Assembly: GCF_020164585.1 (NCBI RefSeq)
Contig: NZ_JAIQZF010000001.1
Coordinates: forward strand, 310,001-374,000
Direction: 5' to 3'
Length of the DNA stretch: 64,000 nt
Source: Psychroflexus curvus
GTDB lineage: Bacteria; Bacteroidota; Bacteroidia; Flavobacteriales; Flavobacteriaceae
A model generated the notes under the pieces. That model searched no databases. It saw only the letters and a list, made by a program, of their open reading frames with translations, and had not been told where the DNA came from. Positions 16,419 to 25,114 of the stretch are shown here, piece by piece (position 1 is the stretch's first letter; each line of letters begins with the position of its first letter). The position numbers and the translations under genes are program-made.

Positions 16419-17297
16419 ATGTCAACATTAATTTCGTTGAGAATAGCCTTATTCTCAGTATTCGTCATATGCTCTATTTCTGTATTTAGTCAAATTACAA
16501 AACAAGAAAAAGATAGTATTTATATAGCAGAAACCGAGGAACAAGAAAACTTATCAGCCAAAGTTCTACATGCAGAACCACTCTATATTGATCTGATTAG
16601 GGATCTCGGTGCAAGGAAAGGGGAAAGAGAATGGAACCTAGGCTTTGGTATTAAGGACAATAACAATTACGAAGAATACGAAACTTTACTAGAGTATGAA
16701 TGGGCTGTAATAGATCGTTTAGGTTTGGAAGTAGAACTTCCGTTTACGTTCTATTATGACAGACGAGGAGTATCCAATGGAGAAAATAGTTTACCAAGGA
16801 GTAAACTGGAAGGTCTTCAGTTAGCAGCTCAATATACATTTCTTGTCGATCCCAAACACAATTTATCTATGGCGGGGGGATATCTTCATAAATTTACAAT
16901 GAATGCGTTTGACAATTATAGTTCAAGTCGTTTATTTACAGGAAACTTAATAAGTCCCTTTTTGGTAGTTGCAAAACGGTTTGGGACAAACTTCCATTCC
17001 TTACTCTATACTGGTCCCTTGTGGGAAAGAGGGTTTAGCGGTTTTGAAAACGAATTCTTTTATCAGATAAATTCAAGTTTTCATTATATGATTACAGGAA
17101 CTCGTAACTTTATTGGTTTAGAAATCAATAAAATTGTCTTATATGGAAATTTAGAAACCACCTTAAGACCTCAAATGCGTTTAGGGATTTCGGAACATTT
17201 GATGATCGGAATAGTAACAGGAATTCCTATTGAAGCCAATAATGACAGGTTTAGCACATTTTTTAGATTAATTTATGAGCCAAAAACTAAGCATTAA
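16419..17297 (+). CDS. HAEPLYID family protein, probable outer-membrane beta-barrel
   Basis: The 292-aa product has a signal peptide (cleavage near S-V-F-S/Q, residue about 24) and then the family signature H-A-E-P-L-Y-I-D-L-I-R-D-L-G with A-R-K-G-E-R-E-W-N. The remainder alternates hydrophobic and polar residues with many aromatic residues at strand ends, as in outer-membrane barrels. The function of the family is unknown. Its 3' end overlaps the metallopeptidase gene by 23 bp, which points to coupled expression. Confidence 0.75.
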   Translation: MSTLISLRIALFSVFVICSISVFSQITKQEKDSIYIAETEEQENLSAKVLHAEPLYIDLIRDLGARKGEREWNLGFGIKDNNNYEEYETLLEYEWAVIDRLGLEVELPFTFYYDRRGVSNGENSLPRSKLEGLQLAAQYTFLVDPKHNLSMAGGYLHKFTMNAFDNYSSSRLFTGNLISPFLVVAKRFGTNFHSLLYTGPLWERGFSGFENEFFYQINSSFHYMITGTRNFIGLEINKIVLYGNLETTLRPQMRLGISEHLMIGIVTGIPIEANNDRFSTFFRLIYEPKTKH

Positions 17298-17895
17298 CCT
17301 TTTTATTTTAGTTATTTTACAATCTTTCATTCACCTAAGCTATAGTATGAAAGCTCAAGATTACCACATATATCCAGAATCTATAAAAGATGAAATCGAG
17401 CTAGCCTTGAAATATTTTCCTCAGTTGAAAAATGTCAAAATCACTTTCAAGTTCAAATCTGACATTAAAAAGTCGACTATGCAGGCTCAGCCAAGGTTCA
17501 AAAGTCTGTTTAAACCAAGATCGAAGCGTGAATATTATATTTTTATAAGTGAAAAATTCAAAATTTCTGATAAAGAATTTAAAACTATAAATGTCCCACC
17601 AGACGTCATGACGGGTTGGATAGGGCATGAGTTGGGGCATGTTTTGGATTACGAAAATCGGAGTGTTTTAAACCTGATTTGGTTTGGGGTAAGATACTTG
17701 TATATGGAAAAACATATTGTTGAGGCTGAGCGTGCTGCAGATACCTTTGCGGTGAATCAAGGTATGGAAGAGTTTATCCTGAAGACGAAAGACTTTATCC
17801 TAAATCATGCAGATATTGATGAAGATTATAAAAAACGAATAAAACGGTTTTACCTTTCACCAGAAGAAATAATGGAAATTGTACAAGAGCGCTAA
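17275..17895 (+). CDS. secreted zinc metallopeptidase-like protein (HELGH)
   Basis: The 206-aa protein has an N-terminal signal segment (about 8-25). The zinc-binding motif H-E-L-G-H is at 118-122, and a downstream E-A-E-R-A-A-D at about 150-156 supplies a likely third ligand, as in gluzincin or minigluzincin peptidases. The substrate is unknown. The start ATG lies inside the HAEPLYID gene (23-bp overlap); an internal ATG at 17347 would remove the signal peptide and is less likely. The last codons (V-Q-E-R) form one arm of an inverted repeat shared with the convergent GH3 gene. Confidence 0.75.
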   Translation: MSQKLSINLFILVILQSFIHLSYSMKAQDYHIYPESIKDEIELALKYFPQLKNVKITFKFKSDIKKSTMQAQPRFKSLFKPRSKREYYIFISEKFKISDKEFKTINVPPDVMTGWIGHELGHVLDYENRSVLNLIWFGVRYLYMEKHIVEAERAADTFAVNQGMEEFILKTKDFILNHADIDEDYKKRIKRFYLSPEEIMEIVQER

Positions 17896-17912
17896 TTAGT
17901 GCTCTTGTACAA
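17879..17912. terminator. inverted repeat across two adjoining stop codons, possible bidirectional terminator
   Basis: Arms TTGTACAAGAGC (17879-17890) and GCTCTTGTACAA (17901-17912) are perfect 12-bp complements. The centre, GCTAATTAGT, is itself largely palindromic and holds the TAA of the plus-strand gene (17893-17895) and the TTA of the minus-strand gene (17896-17898). The arm encodes V-Q-E near the end of both proteins (V-Q-E-R and V-Q-E-H). T-rich tracts are short: five T at 17914-17918 on the plus strand. Confidence 0.6.
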
Positions 17913-19422
17913 ATTTTTCCCAGTCTTCGAATTTTTCTTCACTCATTACCCGTTCCATCTTTACTTGCCCGCCTTTCTTTTTGTTTCTCGCATTCCAATC
18001 GTAAAACACTTTAGGTTTTATAAGGTTGACTTTGACTCCTTTTAATGCTTTAGTTCTGGCGACTTTATAATTCTTATTGGCGGCTTGTAGTGCTTCATCC
18101 AAAACATCAGCAACTTTTGAAGTGTTTAAGTCAGTGTTTGAAGCCCCGAGATACCAAAAGTGGTAAAATTCATCATCATCAGCACGCTTAGCACAAATGG
18201 TGTATTCTGAAATATCCATATCAAACTGATCTTCCAGTTCCTTCATAGCTGCATCCATTTTGTTTACAGAAAGCTGAGAACCAACCGTATTTAAAAAGAA
18301 TTTGGTTCGTCCGGTGATTTTGATTTCAGCTTTATCAATATCCGTAAATTGAATGGTGTCTCCAATGCTGTAACGCCAGGCACCACTCACCGTGCTGACA
18401 AGAAGTACATAATCCTGATCGAGTTCAACATCCTCAATACCTATACTTGGTGAGTCTGGTTTTAAAGAACCATCCTGGTTGATATATTCTGGCTGGAAGG
18501 GTACAAACTCAAAAAAGATTCCGTTATCGGTCAAAAGTTGCATGGAACCTGTCTCTGGTCGGGTTTGTAAGGCTATAAATCCCTCTGAAGCTAAGTACGT
18601 ATCAATTACTTCAACCGGCTTACCCGTTAAGCGCTTAAAGCTTTTTTCGTAAGGTCCAAAGGCAACCCCGCCAGAAGTGTAGACTTTTAGATTTGGCCAG
18701 ATGTCGTGAATGTTGTCAACTTTATGATAGTCGATTACTTTTTCCATCATGAGTTCCATCCAGGAAGGAATCCCGCTTAAGGCACCTATATCCCAGGTCT
18801 TAGCATTTTCAGCAATCTTCTGGACGCGTTCGTCCCAGTCATCGATTTTTGAAATTTCTTCTCCTGGTTTGTAAAATCCTCGAAACCAAAACGGAATTTT
18901 ACTGGCGCTTATTCCGCTAATTTCCCCTTCAATGTGGTTATTGTTTTTCTCCAGATTGGTGGAGCTTCCCAACATCATGATTTCCTTTTCAAAAAAATCA
19001 GCGGGTAAGTTGAAGTTTTCCATCGCCAAAACCTGTTTGATCCCCGCATTTTTAATGGCTTCAATCATATCATCGGTTACAGGAATCCGTTTGCTTGTTT
19101 TTCCTGTTGTTCCAGAGCTCAAAGCAAAATAGTTAGGATGCCCTGGCCAGGTGACATTATCTTTACCTTCATGAAGCTTGTACCACCACTCATTATGGAT
19201 TTTATCATAACTAAAATAAGGTATAGTGGATTTAAATTCTTGATATGAGTTTTTAGAATTTAATAGTTTGGAAAACCCAAAGTGTTTTCCAAATTCTGTA
19301 TGCTTCGCTTTCTCGAGCAGGAATTTGAACGTTTCTCTTTGATTTTCAACGTGATTCGTTTCAGAAGAAATTGAATTTCTAAGGTTGATAACGCCCTTTA
19401 TGAGGTTTCCTATGATAGCCAT
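17896..19422 (-). CDS. GH3 auxin-responsive-promoter family protein
   Basis: The 508-aa protein is full length for the bacterial GH3 group, which belongs to the acyl-adenylate-forming superfamily. The ATP-binding loop is seen as A-L-S-S-G-T-T-G-K-T-S near 103-113, followed by a P-Y-F-S-Y-D-type region before it. Y-T-S-G-G-V-A-F near 250 is also typical. Plant members conjugate amino acids to hormones; the bacterial substrate is unknown. It is convergent with the metallopeptidase gene, with zero bases between the stop codons, and has a palindromic repeat upstream of the next gene. Confidence 0.85.
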   Translation of the reverse strand: MAIIGNLIKGVINLRNSISSETNHVENQRETFKFLLEKAKHTEFGKHFGFSKLLNSKNSYQEFKSTIPYFSYDKIHNEWWYKLHEGKDNVTWPGHPNYFALSSGTTGKTSKRIPVTDDMIEAIKNAGIKQVLAMENFNLPADFFEKEIMMLGSSTNLEKNNNHIEGEISGISASKIPFWFRGFYKPGEEISKIDDWDERVQKIAENAKTWDIGALSGIPSWMELMMEKVIDYHKVDNIHDIWPNLKVYTSGGVAFGPYEKSFKRLTGKPVEVIDTYLASEGFIALQTRPETGSMQLLTDNGIFFEFVPFQPEYINQDGSLKPDSPSIGIEDVELDQDYVLLVSTVSGAWRYSIGDTIQFTDIDKAEIKITGRTKFFLNTVGSQLSVNKMDAAMKELEDQFDMDISEYTICAKRADDDEFYHFWYLGASNTDLNTSKVADVLDEALQAANKNYKVARTKALKGVKVNLIKPKVFYDWNARNKKKGGQVKMERVMSEEKFEDWEKFVQEH

Positions 19423-19538
19423 GGATGAAAATTTTTAGTAAATACTAAACTACTATAATGCTAGTCTTTTTTTCTGAATTTAGTATTAAAATAAAATTAA
19501 TCTGTACAGATCATCTATTGTTGATATAGATATCTCTA

Positions 19539-19576
19539 AGACCTCACAGTCCCGAAGCTTTGGGACTGTGAGGTCT
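19539..19576. repeat. 38-bp perfect inverted repeat, dispersed-palindrome type
   Basis: Arms of 15 bp (AGACCTCACAGTCCC and its complement) flank an 8-nt loop GAAGCTTT. It has no T-run and lies between mutB (ends at 19599) and the GH3 gene. The AGACCTCACAG arm is like palindromes scattered between genes in many flavobacterial genomes (from memory). It could end mutB transcripts, but it is not a classical terminator. Only one copy is in this window. Confidence 0.7.
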
Positions 19577-19598
19577 GAAAAGATCATTCCCCTGTGTC

Positions 19599-21725
19599 TT
19601 AAAAACTATCGTTCAAAATCTCTAATATCTGAATCGCAGCATCGCTGATTTTGCTTCCTGGTCCAAAAACCGCAACAGCACCGGCATCAAAAAGAAATTT
19701 ATAATCTGCAGAAGGGATCACACCTCCTACAATGACCATGATATCTTCCCGACCTAGTTTTTTGAGCTCAGCAATAACTTCAGGAACTAAAGTTTTGTGA
19801 CCAGCGGCTAAGGAGGACACCCCCAGAATATGCACATCGTTTTCTACAGCCTGTCTTGCAGCTTCCTGCGGCGTCTGAAATAAAGGGCCGATATCCACAT
19901 CAAAACCTACATCGGCATAGCCAGTGGCTACCACTTTAGCGCCTCTGTCGTGACCATCTTGTCCCATTTTGGCAATCATGATTCTTGGTCGGCGGCCTTC
20001 TTTTTCAGCAAACTCATCAGCCAGGGCCTGCGCTTTACTAAAGGATTCGTCTGTTTTCATTTCTTTGCTATAAACTCCACTAAAGGATTGTATTTTGGCT
20101 TGATGTCTTCCGTAAACTTCTTCCAAAGCATCACTTATTTCTCCGAGGCTTGCTCTTTCTCTGGCTGCTATGATAGCAGCCTCCAAAAGATTTCCGTTTT
20201 CTTCTTTGGCAATTCGGGTGAGTTCGCTTAAGCTTTGTTTGACTTTTTCATCATTGCGTTCAGCTTTTATTTTTGAAAGCTTATCCAGCTGTTGTTTTCT
20301 CACCGTCTGGTTATCCACTTCCAAAGTAACGATAGGATCTTCCTGCTTTAATCTATACGCATTGATGCCTATGATTTTATCAGTTCCGCTATCAATTCTG
20401 GCTTGTTTTTTGGCGGCAGCCTGTTCTATTCTCAGTTTCGGAATTCCGGCTTCTATAGCCTTAGTCATCCCCCCCAGTTCTTCTACTTCTTCGATGTGTT
20501 TCCAGGCCTGTTGAGCGATGTCGTGAGTCAGTTTTTCAACATAATAGCTGCCTGCCCAGGGATCTACTGTGCTGGTGATTCCTGTTTCTTCCTGAAGATA
20601 AATCTGAGTATTTCTTGCGATTCTAGCCGAAAAGTCTGTCGGTAATGCAATAGCTTCATCTAGGGCATTGGTATGTAAACTTTGGGTGCCGCCAAAAGCT
20701 GCTGCAGTTGCTTCAATACAGGTTCTGGCCACATTATTGAACGGATCCTGCTCAGTAAGTGTCCAGCCACTGGTTTGTGAGTGGGTTCTTAAAGCTAAAG
20801 ATTTAGGGTTTTTAGGATGGAATCGCTTTACCAGTTTCGCCCAAAGCATTCTGGCGGCCCTCATTTTGGCAATTTCCATAAAGTGATTCATACCCACTCC
20901 CCAAAAAAAGGAAAGCCTTGGCGCAAACGTATCGATATCCATTCCAGCATCCAGTCCCTTTTTGATGTATTCCAGTCCGTCTGCCAGGGTGTAGGCCAGT
21001 TCAATATCTGCTGTAGCTCCAGCTTCCTGCATGTGATACCCGGAAATACTGATGCTGTTAAACTTTGGCATGTTCTGAGACGTAAACTCGAAGATATCGG
21101 AGATGATTTTCATGGAGGGTGTAGGAGGGTAGATGTAAGTGTTTCTTACCATAAATTCCTTCAAAATGTCATTTTGAATCGTTCCCGAAAGCTGTTCCTG
21201 TTTTACACCAGTTTCTTCTGCAGCAGCGATGTAAAACGCCATAATCGGTAAAACTGCGCCGTTCATGGTCATCGAAACAGACATCTTGTCCAAAGGAATC
21301 TGGTCAAATAAAACCTTCATATCTTCGATGGTATCAATAGCCACACCTGCTTTTCCTACATCGCCAACGACGCGTTTATGATCACTGTCGTAGCCTCTGT
21401 GCGTTGGTAAATCGAAAGCTACCGAAAGTCCCTTTTGTCCGGCAGCAAGATTTCGTCTGTAGAAAGCGTTACTTTCTTCAGCAGTAGAAAAACCTGCATA
21501 TTGCCGTATGGTCCAGGGTCTTCTCACATACATTGTTGAGTAGGGACCACGCAGATAGGGAGCAAGCCCAGCTACAAAATCACGGTGCTCTACTTTATCT
21601 AAATCTTTTTTTGAATAGGTAGATTTGATTTTAATCTGCTCTGCGGTTTCAAATTTTGACAACTCGTCGTGGTCTTTTTGAGACGCCGACTTTAAAGTCA
21701 TCTGCTGTATATTCTTTCTTCCCAT
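19599..21725 (-). CDS. mutB: methylmalonyl-CoA mutase large (catalytic) subunit
   Basis: The 708-aa product (from ATG 21725) has the substrate TIM barrel in the N-terminal 500 residues, with [10 protein letters not shown] near 75-85, and a C-terminal cobalamin-binding domain with D-G-H-D-R-G at 590-595, His592 being the lower cobalt ligand. It interconverts succinyl-CoA and methylmalonyl-CoA using adenosylcobalamin. A longer frame from 21890 was rejected because it would run 160 bp into mutA with an unrelated sequence. The start lies one base after the mutA stop codon, so the subunits are translated together. It is the last gene of a nine-gene minus-strand run. Confidence 0.95.
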   Translation of the reverse strand: MGRKNIQQMTLKSASQKDHDELSKFETAEQIKIKSTYSKKDLDKVEHRDFVAGLAPYLRGPYSTMYVRRPWTIRQYAGFSTAEESNAFYRRNLAAGQKGLSVAFDLPTHRGYDSDHKRVVGDVGKAGVAIDTIEDMKVLFDQIPLDKMSVSMTMNGAVLPIMAFYIAAAEETGVKQEQLSGTIQNDILKEFMVRNTYIYPPTPSMKIISDIFEFTSQNMPKFNSISISGYHMQEAGATADIELAYTLADGLEYIKKGLDAGMDIDTFAPRLSFFWGVGMNHFMEIAKMRAARMLWAKLVKRFHPKNPKSLALRTHSQTSGWTLTEQDPFNNVARTCIEATAAAFGGTQSLHTNALDEAIALPTDFSARIARNTQIYLQEETGITSTVDPWAGSYYVEKLTHDIAQQAWKHIEEVEELGGMTKAIEAGIPKLRIEQAAAKKQARIDSGTDKIIGINAYRLKQEDPIVTLEVDNQTVRKQQLDKLSKIKAERNDEKVKQSLSELTRIAKEENGNLLEAAIIAARERASLGEISDALEEVYGRHQAKIQSFSGVYSKEMKTDESFSKAQALADEFAEKEGRRPRIMIAKMGQDGHDRGAKVVATGYADVGFDVDIGPLFQTPQEAARQAVENDVHILGVSSLAAGHKTLVPEVIAELKKLGREDIMVIVGGVIPSADYKFLFDAGAVAVFGPGSKISDAAIQILEILNDSF

Positions 21726-21726
21726 A

Positions 21727-23130
21727 CTACACATTCGATTTTGAAGATGGATTCGTTTTTTCCTTTTCCAGCCTTTCTTTCTCAAGGGGTTCGGCCAGGC
21801 GTCTTTCAAGAATAGGTTGGATAAGTGTTTTTCTTTGATGTTGCTTGAGAAATGGAAAAAGCTCCAGATTTTGCGACATTTGGTCTTCAAGGTTTTTGTA
21901 CTTGTTCAACCCAACCAAAGTAAAATCTCCTGAGCTAACTTTAGCTTGTTCATTTTCAGCACTTTCTTTAATTTTCTTCTGAATTTTACCCTCAAATAAC
22001 TGATGAATAAAGCCTTTTCCTGCTTCAATTGTTTTGAAAATACTTAAGGCTTTTTCAGCTAATTCTTTGGTCAAATTTTCAATGTAATAGGTGCCATCTA
22101 CTGGATTCAGCACTTTATCAAAATAGCTTTCCTGTTTCAAAATCAGCAGTTGATTTCTGGAAATACGTTCGCCAAATTCATTTCGCTTATGAAAAACTTC
22201 ATCGTAAGCTAAGTTATTTACCCAATCTGCGCCACCAAGAATCGCACTCATACATTCAGTAGTGGTACGTAGCATATTCATGTTGTAATCGTAAATCGTA
22301 TGATTACGCTTGCTGGGTTCAGCTATAATATGAAGCTTTATGTCGTAATCATATTCGCTGGCCAGACTATTGACCAAAAGTTGGAGGGCTTTGAGTTTTG
22401 CGATTTCAAAGAAATAATTGGAGCCTTGAGAAACAACCATATTGACTTTGATTGAATTCAATGTTGAATCTGAATTATTTAGAATGTTCAGATATTCATT
22501 AAGATGAGCCAAAGCATAAGCAAGTTGCTGAATAATAATAGCCCCAGAATTTTGATAAAGCCTGGCATCAATATTAATTTGGTTTTCAAAACTTTCAAGT
22601 GGTGTTGTTTTTAAAAAGACTTCAAAATCCTCCTTTTGACTCTTAAACCAATTTCCAGACGAAGCTAGCTGGTGAAGAGGATCAAAGCCTAACCAGACTG
22701 TTTTGTTTTGTTTTTTTAGAATAGTATCAAGCTTCTTAAAAAAATCAAGATCCTGAACTAAAAACTCAACATAAAGCGGAGTTTCATCATCACTTAATGC
22801 TTCAAAGAATTTTAATTTCTTGTCATCGGCTTCAGGAATGGTAATCCAAAGACTTTCCGCACCACGTTCTATAACATCTTTGGCATTTTCAATGGTAATG
22901 TCAACATTTTCGAGATAAAGTTTCTCAGTCACATACCAGGCAGGGGATTTTGGAAGCAAAAATTCGTAGTCATGATCATCAGCATGATAAAAGGGTTTTA
23001 TATCGATACCTTCATCTGTAGAATTGACTAAGGTTTCGTTATAATCTGCCCCCTTCAGGTCCGCTTGAATTTTTTGCTTCCAGGCTTTAGCCGAAACCTG
23101 GTTAAACTCTTCAAATAATGTCTTACTCAT
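21727..23130 (-). CDS. mutA: methylmalonyl-CoA mutase small subunit
   Basis: The 467-aa protein resembles the catalytic subunit but is shorter and has no D-x-H-x-x-G cobalamin motif, as expected for the non-catalytic MutA partner. V-D-G-T-Y-Y-I-E-N near 340 and W-V-N-N-L-A-Y-D near 295 are in the barrel region. It forms a heterodimer with MutB. The C-terminal 60 residues are highly charged. Its start overlaps the end of the ftsB-like gene by 8 bp and its stop is one base from the mutB start. Confidence 0.92.
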   Translation of the reverse strand: MSKTLFEEFNQVSAKAWKQKIQADLKGADYNETLVNSTDEGIDIKPFYHADDHDYEFLLPKSPAWYVTEKLYLENVDITIENAKDVIERGAESLWITIPEADDKKLKFFEALSDDETPLYVEFLVQDLDFFKKLDTILKKQNKTVWLGFDPLHQLASSGNWFKSQKEDFEVFLKTTPLESFENQINIDARLYQNSGAIIIQQLAYALAHLNEYLNILNNSDSTLNSIKVNMVVSQGSNYFFEIAKLKALQLLVNSLASEYDYDIKLHIIAEPSKRNHTIYDYNMNMLRTTTECMSAILGGADWVNNLAYDEVFHKRNEFGERISRNQLLILKQESYFDKVLNPVDGTYYIENLTKELAEKALSIFKTIEAGKGFIHQLFEGKIQKKIKESAENEQAKVSSGDFTLVGLNKYKNLEDQMSQNLELFPFLKQHQRKTLIQPILERRLAEPLEKERLEKEKTNPSSKSNV

Positions 23131-23455
23131 CTTTATCAGTTTTTAAGCTGTCTTCGTATTCGATAATATAAATATCTTCATCAGGACGCTTCATGAAATA
23201 GGTCTCTCTGGCGAAACGCTCTATCTCAATACTATCATCCAGCTCATTCAGAACTTGCTTATCCTTTTGTATTTCTTCTTGATAGTAGGTTTTATTGGCT
23301 TTAATTTCTTTAATTTCCTGATTTAGTTCTCTATGAATCAACCAGGAATTACTATCCAAGAATAGCATCCATACCACAAAGACCGTGAGCACCAATACAT
23401 ACTTGTTGCTCATGAATTTAAACCAGGTTTTTTTCTTAAGGTCTTTATATTTCAT
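23123..23455 (-). CDS. FtsB/DivIC-type septum formation initiator
   Basis: The 110-aa protein has a short basic cytoplasmic tail, one membrane span (about 17-36), and a periplasmic coiled coil (about 40-75) ending in I-E-R-F-A-R-E-T-Y-F-M-K-R-P-x-E, the typical FtsB/DivIC closing motif. Such proteins join FtsL and FtsQ in the cell-division complex. It overlaps mutA by 8 bp and follows udk by 18 bp, an arrangement that links a division protein with metabolic genes. Confidence 0.85.
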   Translation of the reverse strand: MKYKDLKKKTWFKFMSNKYVLVLTVFVVWMLFLDSNSWLIHRELNQEIKEIKANKTYYQEEIQKDKQVLNELDDSIEIERFARETYFMKRPDEDIYIIEYEDSLKTDKDE

Positions 23456-23473
23456 AGACGTAAGTTACTAAAA

Positions 23474-24082
23474 TTAGAGGAGTCTTTCCTTAATTATAGT
23501 TTGAACTATATCAATAGCCACCGTGTTGAAGCGATTATTAGGGATGATGATATCTGCGAATTCCTTGGTAGGGTCAATAAACTGCTGATGCATGGGTTTT
23601 AAGGTTGTTTTGTAACGATGCAAAACTTCCTCCAAATCTCTTCCACGTTCAGAAATGTCTCTTTTGAGACGTCTCATTAAGCGCTCGTCACTATCGGCAT
23701 GAACAAAAATTTTGATATCAAACATTTCCCTGATGTCAGGATGTGTAAATATCAAAATCCCTTCTACAATCATCACTTTCCTGGGTTTGGTAGTGATAGT
23801 TTCTTTAGTTCTGTTGTGCTCTTTGAAGGAATACACAGGCTGTTCGATAGATTCGCCTGATTTCAAAAGTTTCAAATGTTCTACAAAAAGATCAAAATCT
23901 ATAGACTTTGGATGATCAAAATTGATCTGTTTCCGTTCATCCATACTTAGATGCGACAAATCCTGATAATAAGAATCCTGATAAATCACATCGACTTCAT
24001 CGTGTTGTAGTTCGTTTATAATCTGGTTCACAACGGTGGTTTTACCACTTCCAGTTCCCCCAGCAATGCCAATAATGAGCAT
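23474..24082 (-). CDS. udk: uridine/cytidine kinase
   Basis: The 202-aa protein has the P-loop G-G-T-G-S-G-K-T-T at 8-16, Y-Q-D-S-Y-Y at 40-45, F-D-H-P near 55 and V-E-G-I-L near 105, all standard for Udk. It phosphorylates uridine and cytidine to UMP and CMP for pyrimidine salvage. It lies 19 bp after the esterase gene. A dihydroorotase-like gene in the same run also relates to pyrimidines, although that protein is probably not catalytic. Confidence 0.95.
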   Translation of the reverse strand: MLIIGIAGGTGSGKTTVVNQIINELQHDEVDVIYQDSYYQDLSHLSMDERKQINFDHPKSIDFDLFVEHLKLLKSGESIEQPVYSFKEHNRTKETITTKPRKVMIVEGILIFTHPDIREMFDIKIFVHADSDERLMRRLKRDISERGRDLEEVLHRYKTTLKPMHQQFIDPTKEFADIIIPNNRFNTVAIDIVQTIIKERLL

Positions 24083-24101
24083 AGTAAATAGGTGTAAATA
24101 A

Positions 24102-24761
24102 TTAGTTGTTTTCTTTAGCTAGCCAGTTTTTGAAACTTTGGAAGTTTTGTGGATTAATCCCATGCCCTACAGGATATTCCTCATAAGTGAAATCGATATC
24201 CAATTCTTCCAGAAATGGTTTATTATTTCTAGCCCATTCCACAGGAATCACCTGGTCCACTTTTCCATGAGAATTATAAACTTTCAGGTGGCTAAAATCA
24301 TTGGATTCATATCCAGCTTTAAGCATATTGGGGTCCACATAGCCAGACAAGCCTATGACATTCTTCACCAGGTGAGGATAGGAGAGCCCTAAAGCAAAAC
24401 TCAAAATAGTTCCCTGACTAAAACCAAGCAAGGTGATATTTTCAGGATCAATCGGGTAAGCTTCAATCGCTTCTTCAATAAATTTTTTCACCAATTCTCT
24501 GGATTCAATTGCCTGCTCTAAGTCACTGAATTTTCCCTGCTCTGCATCAAAGTTGATCGCATACCAGGCATTGCCCATCGGTTGCATAGAATTGGGTGCT
24601 TTCAGTGAAATAATCATGTAGTCTTCAGGCAATTCGCTGGCAAACGAAAATAAATCATTTTCGTCGCTTCCATAACCGTGCAGCATGAGCAGGAGTGGCG
24701 CTTTTCCTGATAAGCTCGAAGGTCTTATGAGGTGCGTCAGAGATAAATCTTTAGTTGTCAT
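24102..24761 (-). CDS. phospholipase/carboxylesterase, alpha/beta hydrolase
   Basis: The 219-aa protein has L-H-G-Y-G-S-D-E near 28-35 (oxyanion region), the nucleophile elbow G-F-S-Q-G with Ser115, and a later Asp (K-V-D-Q-V-I-P) and His (V-G-H-G-I), giving a full catalytic triad. The family (Abhydrolase_2) cleaves short carboxyl esters. It shares one base with the preceding DUF4870 gene, so it is translationally coupled. Confidence 0.85.
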   Translation of the reverse strand: MTTKDLSLTHLIRPSSLSGKAPLLLMLHGYGSDENDLFSFASELPEDYMIISLKAPNSMQPMGNAWYAINFDAEQGKFSDLEQAIESRELVKKFIEEAIEAYPIDPENITLLGFSQGTILSFALGLSYPHLVKNVIGLSGYVDPNMLKAGYESNDFSHLKVYNSHGKVDQVIPVEWARNNKPFLEELDIDFTYEEYPVGHGINPQNFQSFKNWLAKENN

Positions 24762-25114
24762 TAAGTTAGTTTTTTAAAAATGATTTGACACAGGTTTCCA
24801 ATCAATGGAACTTTATTTTCTTTTCCAGAAACAGCACCAATAAACCCGTAAATCCAAAGGATAAAATAAGCCAGGTAAAACGCAGAGCCAATCATCATGT
24901 TTTGTAATTCACTCAGGCTATCGTACAATCCATTGATGATGACACCAAAAAAAATGATGAGTAAATTGATACCTAAAGCCTGTCTTATATGAAAACTAGC
25001 AAACTCATGCTTGTTTTCATCCGTGTTGAGAAACAAAGCCAGTATACTTCCAAATATTGTGAAATAGGCGACGATAGCAGCAGTTTTTCCGCTTCTTTCT
25101 TTTTTAATTTTCAT
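24761..25114 (-). CDS. DUF4870 family membrane protein
   Basis: The 117-aa product (from ATG 25114) has three membrane segments and the motif F-A-S-F-H-I-R-Q-A-L-G near 37-47 typical of DUF4870 (Tic20-like) proteins. Function is unknown. The ATG 25114 was chosen because the upstream one (25141) would enlarge the overlap with the dihydroorotase-like gene; with this start the overlap is 11 bp. Its stop and the esterase start share one base. Confidence 0.75.
   Translation of the reverse strand: MKIKKERSGKTAAIVAYFTIFGSILALFLNTDENKHEFASFHIRQALGINLLIIFFGVIINGLYDSLSELQNMMIGSAFYLAYFILWIYGFIGAVSGKENKVPLIGNLCQIIFKKLT

Noticed and set aside
20817-21251. 144-codon plus-strand frame
   Set aside because: It is a shadow of mutB on the opposite strand with a cysteine-rich, unlikely composition.
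21726-21890. N-terminal extension of mutB
   Set aside because: The extension is out of frame with and inside mutA, strongly basic and unlike the family; ATG 21725 fits.
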